Below are positions 60,337 through 64,000 of a DNA stretch of 64,000 bases, piece after piece. Below the pieces are notes generated by a model. The model was not told the DNA's origin. It made no database searches and saw only the letters and a list, made by a program, of their open reading frames with translations. The stretch spans positions 1 to 64,000 of the forward strand of contig NZ_JAMXMY010000001.1 of the NCBI RefSeq assembly GCF_024055795.1. Direction: 5' to 3'. Numbering within the stretch: the stretch's first letter is position 1; the number at the start of each line of letters is the position of its first letter. Both the position numbers and the translations under genes were made by a program. This DNA is from Actinoallomurus purpureus. Lineage in GTDB: Bacteria; Actinomycetota; Actinomycetes; Streptosporangiales; Streptosporangiaceae.

Positions 60337-60693
60337 TTACGCGGTTTTCTCGGCGGTCAGCCTGATGCCGATCTGCTGTTCGACGTTCATCAGCTCGTGA
60401 ATGGCGGCCGCCATGTTGTCGCTGTTGTTCTGCCAGTCGACCAGCTCCTTCTCCTCCGGGGTCAGGCCGTCGTGCAGCCAGATGGCCTCGAGCCACGCCT
60501 TCATGGCGTGGGGATGGAGATCCGCGACGGGATTGATCCGGGACAGAACAGGCTCTTCGTGGACGGCGAGGGCGAGCTGGAGGGCCTCGCGAAGCCTTCC
60601 GTCCGGGGGCAGCAGCGAACACACGATCATGAGCTCCTGGATTCGCCGGATGACATCCACGCCCGGGTAGATGGTGGGGCCCTTTGCGCTCAT
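60337..60693 (-). CDS. DurN/Cinorf7-type lysinoalanine synthase
   Basis: 118 aa, about the size of DurN (119). All-helical and without cofactor motifs: GVDVIRRIQELMIVCSLLP, LREALQLALAVHEEPVLSRI, HAMKAWLEAIWLHDGLTPEE, NNSDNMAAAIHELMNVEQQI. In duramycin biosynthesis DurN positions Lys19 and dehydroalanine-6 so that the hydroxyl of hydroxy-Asp15 assists the addition. Its position just before the precursor gene (43-base gap) is the same as cinorf7 next to cinA. The assignment rests on size, place and the core peptide's intact Ser6, Asp15 and Lys19. RBS GAGGAAGG. Confidence 0.88.
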   Translation of the reverse strand: MSAKGPTIYPGVDVIRRIQELMIVCSLLPPDGRLREALQLALAVHEEPVLSRINPVADLHPHAMKAWLEAIWLHDGLTPEEKELVDWQNNSDNMAAAIHELMNVEQQIGIRLTAEKTA

Positions 60694-60749
60694 CTTCGAC
60701 CTTCCTCGCTCGGTGAGAACCACGGTAGAAAGGGCCTCTTTCAGTTCGC

Positions 60750-61538
60750 TTACACTCTGCTTTCGCCCTGTCTGACCGCGGCCGGCTCACCGCGGAGAAT
60801 GGCGGCGTGGAGGTCGCGCATCTCGCGGCCGGGAGGCACGCCCAGCCGGTCGCGGAGACAGGCGCTCGCCCGGCCGTACGCCTCAAGGGCCTCGGCCGGC
60901 CGGCCGCAGCGGTAGAGCGCGAGCATCAGGTGCCGCCAGAACCCCTCGTGCAGGGGATGCCGGGCCGTCAGCGCGCGCAGCTCGCCGACCAGCCGGTCAT
61001 GCCTGCCCAGCGCGAGGTCGACCTCGTGCCGGCGGTCGAGGGCCCGCAGCCGCTCCTCGGTGAGGCTCGGAACGACGTCGCGGTGCAGCGAGTCCGAGCG
61101 CACGTCGGGCAGGACGGGGCCGCGCCACAGGGACAGCGCCTCGGCGAGGCCGGCCGACTCGGCGGCGAGGTCGCCGCGCCGGCCCGCCGCCTTGGCCTCG
61201 GCGACCAGCGCCCGGAAGCGGACGAGGTCGAGGTCGGTCCGCCCGATCTCGATGAGGTACCCGGCGGCCGACGTGCGGATGAGGCCGCCGGCCTGACGTC
61301 CGTGCCGCTCCAGGGTCTGCCGGAGCCGCGTCACGTAGGTGTGCAGGGCCGCGCGCGGGCGGCGGGGCGGGGCGTCGTCCCAGAGGCGCTCGGTGAGCTC
61401 GTCGAGGGACACGACCTCGTTCGCGCCGAGCAACAGGGTGGCGAGCAGGATGCGCTGCTTTCCCGCCGGGACGGCGACCCGGCACCCGTTGACGCTGGCC
61501 TGGAGAGGGCCGAGAACTCCGAAGACGGGACCGTGCAC
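60750..61538 (-). CDS. SARP-family pathway activator (CinR1-like)
   Basis: 262 aa. OmpR-type winged helix (VFGVLGPLQASVNGCRVAVPAGKQRILLATLLLGANEVVSLDELTERLW, LHTYVTRLRQTL) and a bacterial transcriptional activation domain (LDLVRFRALVAEAKAAGRRGD, ALDRRHEVDLALGRHDRLVGELRALTARHPLHEGFWRHLMLALYRCGRPAEALEAYGRA). SARPs bind heptameric direct repeats and switch on antibiotic clusters; cinnamycin production depends on CinR1 of this family. GTG start with GGGAG. First gene of the leftward cluster. Confidence 0.95.
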   Translation of the reverse strand: MHGPVFGVLGPLQASVNGCRVAVPAGKQRILLATLLLGANEVVSLDELTERLWDDAPPRRPRAALHTYVTRLRQTLERHGRQAGGLIRTSAAGYLIEIGRTDLDLVRFRALVAEAKAAGRRGDLAAESAGLAEALSLWRGPVLPDVRSDSLHRDVVPSLTEERLRALDRRHEVDLALGRHDRLVGELRALTARHPLHEGFWRHLMLALYRCGRPAEALEAYGRASACLRDRLGVPPGREMRDLHAAILRGEPAAVRQGESRV

Positions 61539-61717
61539 GCTGAACTCCCGCTGGGGTGTCGCAGGCGATTCGGCTGGATGGTGCGTCGGCGCAGGGGTGG
61601 GGGACGATTCGCGGAGGAGGCCCCTCCACTCACGCTAACGTAGCGTAGCAGATGCTTTACGAAGAGTAGCATTATTGGCTCGGTGGATCACCCGGAGATC
61701 ATGCATAGGTGACCGAC

Positions 61718-62326
61718 ATGAAGACTCACGCCTACTGGAACCACAACACCCATTACCACCCGCTGGTACTCGACGCGATGCCCGATCCCTGCGGCGAGGC
61801 ACTGGACGTCGGGTGCGGTGAGGGCCTGCTCGTCCGCAGGCTCGCCGGCCGGGCGCGCCGCGTCACCGGTGTGGATCGGTCCGCGGAGATGATCGAACGG
61901 GCGCGCGAGCTCGCCGCCGGCGCAGGCGCCCCGGGCGCCATGGAGTTCGTCCAGGCCGACTTCCTCCGGCATCCATTGCCCGAGGGCGCGTACGACCTCA
62001 TCTGCTCGGTCGCGGTCATCCACCACATGGACTTCACGAGCGCGCTCACCAGGATGGCGGAGCTGCTGCGCCCGGGCGGACGACTGGTGATCGTCGGCCT
62101 CGCCCGCGAGCGCACGCCCTGGGATCGGGCGTGCAGCGGTGCCGCGCTGCCCGCCGTCATGGTCCTCGACCGCCTGTACGGCAAGACGGACCCGCCGGGC
62201 ATGCCGATGGTGGAGCCGGAGATGAGCTGGGGGCAGGTCCGCCGGGACGCGCTGCGGCTGCTGCCCGGCGCGCGGTTCCGGCGGCACCTGCTGTGGCGCT
62301 ATTCGGTGTGCTGGCGCAAACCCTGA
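61718..62326 (+). CDS. Class I SAM-dependent methyltransferase
   Basis: 202 aa. SAM-binding motif I is ALDVGCGEGLLVRRLAGRA, followed by VTGVDRSAEMIERARELA, the motif VQADFLRHPLPEGAYDLICSVAVIHHM and LRPGGRLVIVGLARERTPWD. Typical Methyltransf_11/25. It is divergent from the SARP gene. No N- or C-methylation is known in cinnamycin-type peptides, so a link to the cluster is only positional. ATG at 61718 preferred because AGGTGA lies six bases before; a GTG at 61709 is also in frame. Confidence 0.9.
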   Translation: MKTHAYWNHNTHYHPLVLDAMPDPCGEALDVGCGEGLLVRRLAGRARRVTGVDRSAEMIERARELAAGAGAPGAMEFVQADFLRHPLPEGAYDLICSVAVIHHMDFTSALTRMAELLRPGGRLVIVGLARERTPWDRACSGAALPAVMVLDRLYGKTDPPGMPMVEPEMSWGQVRRDALRLLPGARFRRHLLWRYSVCWRKP

Positions 62327-62406
62327 CCGACGTGGCGTCGTGGTCTCCGTGCGCGAGGTGTCGGCCGACCGGACTAGGGTCGTGCCTCGGACGACAGGGG
62401 GTGACG

Positions 62407-63666
62407 ATGACCGGGCAGATGCGCTTCGAGCACGACGACGTCATCGCCGTGCGCGAGGCGTTCCACCGCCGGCTCAAGGCGTTCGCCGCGCCGGTCGCCG
62501 GCGACCGCGCGGCGGTCACCGAGGACCTCGACCAGCTCGAGGTGGCGCGCGCGATCCACGCCGCGTTCGGCGACCACGAGGCGTACGGCGGCCTCACCCG
62601 CGCCGAGCTGGCCCAGTCATGCGCCCACATCTGCGGCCGGTCGCAGTTCGACCGCTACTTCGAGCTGTTCCTGAAGATGGAGCTGGTCGAGCCGTTCACC
62701 CAGCGCGATTACGAATGGCGGTACGTCCTCAACCCGGCGTCGTCGGCGGCGCTGCTGGTGTTCGGCCGGCTCGAGGCCAGCGGCGGGCTGCAGGAGCTGG
62801 TCACGCTGCTCGACGCCACCTATCGCGAGCTGGAGCGTGGCGGGGCGACGAGCCGTTCGGTGGCCGAGGCGCTCGTGCAGGCGCGGCGGGAGTTCACGAT
62901 CCGGTCCGGGCACCTGCGCCGGCTCGTGCGCCACCGGCCGCTGGAGGAGCTGATCGCCGAGCAGCGTCACCACGGCGACGCCAAGCGGCTGTTCACCCAG
63001 GCGGACCGCATCGTCGAGCGGGTCAACCGCGACTTCGGCGAGCATCGCCGGGCCGCTGAACGCATGGCCGAGGCCGCCCTCCAGTACGTCAACGCCGTGC
63101 AGGAGTACATGGCGCGCCTCCTCGACCAGGCCGCGCAGCGCCGCGACTTCACCCTCCTGGACGCCGAGGCCTACCGCACGGCCGCGATCACCGGCAGCCC
63201 CGAGGCCCTCGCCGCCGTCTTCGACGGCATCGTCTTCGACCCGCCCCGGCTGCACCTGTCACCGCACGAGGTCCTGCGAACGATCGAGACGCACCAGCCG
63301 CGGCCGCGTCCCCGGCAGCGCCGGCCGCGGCGTGAGGACCCGCTGCCCGAGGGCGACCCGGTCGAGGAGGCAGCCGAGCGCCTTCGCGAATACCAGGCGT
63401 CCCGGCGGGCGGCCATCGAGGCGCACCTCGGCTCGGAGGACGACGTCGACCTCACCGAGCGGCTGCGCGGCACGCCGTGGCGGCGGTCGGTGCGCATCAT
63501 CGCCGACGTCCTCGTCTCCGCGACCGACCCCGACCTGCCCTTCGAGCCGGTGCTGGGCGACCGGCTGCACGTCACGGCCGACCAGCCGACGACGTACGTC
63601 AGTGAGCTCGGCGTGCGGGCGGTCAAGGCGGAGCGTGCCACGACCCGGGGCGACCGCGATGACTGA
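62407..63666 (+). CDS. Winged-helix/coiled-coil protein, possible kleisin-like subunit (MksF/JetA-like)
   Basis: 419 aa. N-terminal winged-helix-like part (LTRAELAQSCAHICGRSQFDRYFELFLKMELVEPFTQRDYEWRYVLNP), long central helices (DAKRLFTQADRIVERVNRDF, AAERMAEAALQYVNAVQEYMARLL), then a basic Pro/Arg linker (PRPRPRQRRPRREDPLPEG) and a C-terminal domain. The order wHTH, helical bundle, linker, wHTH is that of kleisin subunits of MukBEF-like SMC complexes. The next gene overlaps by 8 bases. Family not certain; other multi-gene operons with such proteins exist. Confidence 0.5.
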   Translation: MTGQMRFEHDDVIAVREAFHRRLKAFAAPVAGDRAAVTEDLDQLEVARAIHAAFGDHEAYGGLTRAELAQSCAHICGRSQFDRYFELFLKMELVEPFTQRDYEWRYVLNPASSAALLVFGRLEASGGLQELVTLLDATYRELERGGATSRSVAEALVQARREFTIRSGHLRRLVRHRPLEELIAEQRHHGDAKRLFTQADRIVERVNRDFGEHRRAAERMAEAALQYVNAVQEYMARLLDQAAQRRDFTLLDAEAYRTAAITGSPEALAAVFDGIVFDPPRLHLSPHEVLRTIETHQPRPRPRQRRPRREDPLPEGDPVEEAAERLREYQASRRAAIEAHLGSEDDVDLTERLRGTPWRRSVRIIADVLVSATDPDLPFEPVLGDRLHVTADQPTTYVSELGVRAVKAERATTRGDRDD

Positions 63667-64000
63667 GCCGGAGCCGTCCGCCCTGACGCTGGCCCGGCTG
63701 CGCGCCCTCGGCGGTGCACCGGCACGGACGTCGGCGGCCGCGTCGGCCGCGGCCCGCGCGGCCGGGCGGGAGATCGCCCTGGCCTCCGTCGCCGGGGACC
63801 AGGTCGCGCTGCTGACCTGGCCGGCCGACCTCGACCTGGCCGAGCAGTCCGAGCACGCGCTGTGGACGCCGCCGCCCACCGCCCTTCAACTGACCTTCGC
63901 CGCCTGCGTACGGCTGTGCTGGGAGGACCCCCACCTGCACCCCCACCCGGGCCGGGCGGTCGCACCGGAACGCGTCTTCGCGCTGCTCGCCCGCGTGAAC
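63659..64000 (+). CDS. Partial gene downstream of the kleisin-like gene (possible MukE/JetB-like)
   Basis: Open to the right edge (114 codons seen). ATG within the last codons of the previous gene, so co-translated. The visible part is an alpha/beta segment (GREIALASVAGDQVALLTWPAD, ALQLTFAACVRLCWEDPH) ending in the start of a helical region (PERVFALLARVN). In an SMC-type operon this would be the small wHTH subunit gene, but the visible residues do not prove it. Confidence 0.4.
   Translation, partial: MTEPEPSALTLARLRALGGAPARTSAAASAAARAAGREIALASVAGDQVALLTWPADLDLAEQSEHALWTPPPTALQLTFAACVRLCWEDPHLHPHPGRAVAPERVFALLARVN

Noticed and set aside
61718-62326. Methyltransferase as a lanthipeptide tailoring enzyme
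   Set aside because: It is divergent from the cluster, and known cinnamycin-type peptides are not methylated; only proximity supports it.
1-64000. CRISPR array, tRNA or rRNA genes
   Set aside because: No regularly spaced direct repeats and no cloverleaf or rRNA-like conserved stretches were found by reading; the only tandem arrays are the heptamer at 25.86 kb and coding repeats.

Overview
High-GC actinomycete chromosome. Nearly every gene has very high G+C at third codon positions and GTG/TTG starts are common. The gene families (AfsR-type SARP regulator, Lsr2, XRE-DUF5753/DUF397/HATPase modules, ECF41 sigma factor, SpoIIE phosphatase, LprG-P55 lipoprotein/transporter pair) point to a filamentous member of the Streptosporangiales or Streptomycetales; the exact genus is not decided by the sequence.

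Layout. 0-6.6 kb: start of an LprG-type lipoprotein/MFS pair, a two-component system, two secreted proteins of unknown function and a DoxX protein. 6.6-11.1 kb: a decayed integrase, a WYL regulator divergent from an alpha/beta hydrolase, an AlkZ-like winged-helix protein, and a Tn3 transposase tail that cuts off the 5' part of an AraC/GlxA regulator. 11.2-17.2 kb: a redox-stress block made of P450, patatin, DHA2 efflux pump and FMN reductase, with two near-identical SoxR boxes, one complete soxR and one truncated soxR copy.

17.2-35 kb: an accessory region. It starts and ends with copies of one ATP-grasp gene (complete at 18.7 kb, C-terminal piece at 34.6 kb). Inside are decayed XRE/DUF397 modules, a calpain-like cysteine protease with a small downstream gene (toxin/immunity candidate), an AT-richer stretch of orphan genes, a heptanucleotide tandem repeat inside an ORF, a STAND NTPase coupled to an APH-like kinase, and a compact Nudix / P-loop kinase / HIT / membrane alpha-toroid operon facing a second HIT gene. 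35-49 kb: ECF41 sigma factor coupled to an FAD oxidoreductase, an intact HATPase/XRE/DUF397 module, a TerD-domain protein, an orphan XRE antitoxin, a nest of IS1182 and IS200/IS605 remnants with an intact-looking TnpB, a TGT-like zinc protein, a SpoIIE phosphatase and Lsr2.

53.4-61.5 kb is the centrepiece: a complete cinnamycin/duramycin-type class II lanthipeptide cluster. The 19-residue core keeps every ring-forming residue of cinnamycin (Cys1, Ser4, Cys5, Ser6, Thr11, Cys14, Asp15, Thr18, Lys19) but changes the lipid-facing positions. Precursor, LanM synthetase, Asp-hydroxylase (with an unexpected Nif11-like N-terminal domain and a 16-residue repeat linker), DurN-type lysinoalanine synthase, ABC exporter and SARP activator are all present on the minus strand. 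A degenerate subtilisin-like protein lies just downstream. The right edge (62.4-64 kb) begins an operon with a winged-helix/coiled-coil protein that may be the kleisin-like subunit of an SMC-type (MksF/Wadjet-like) system.
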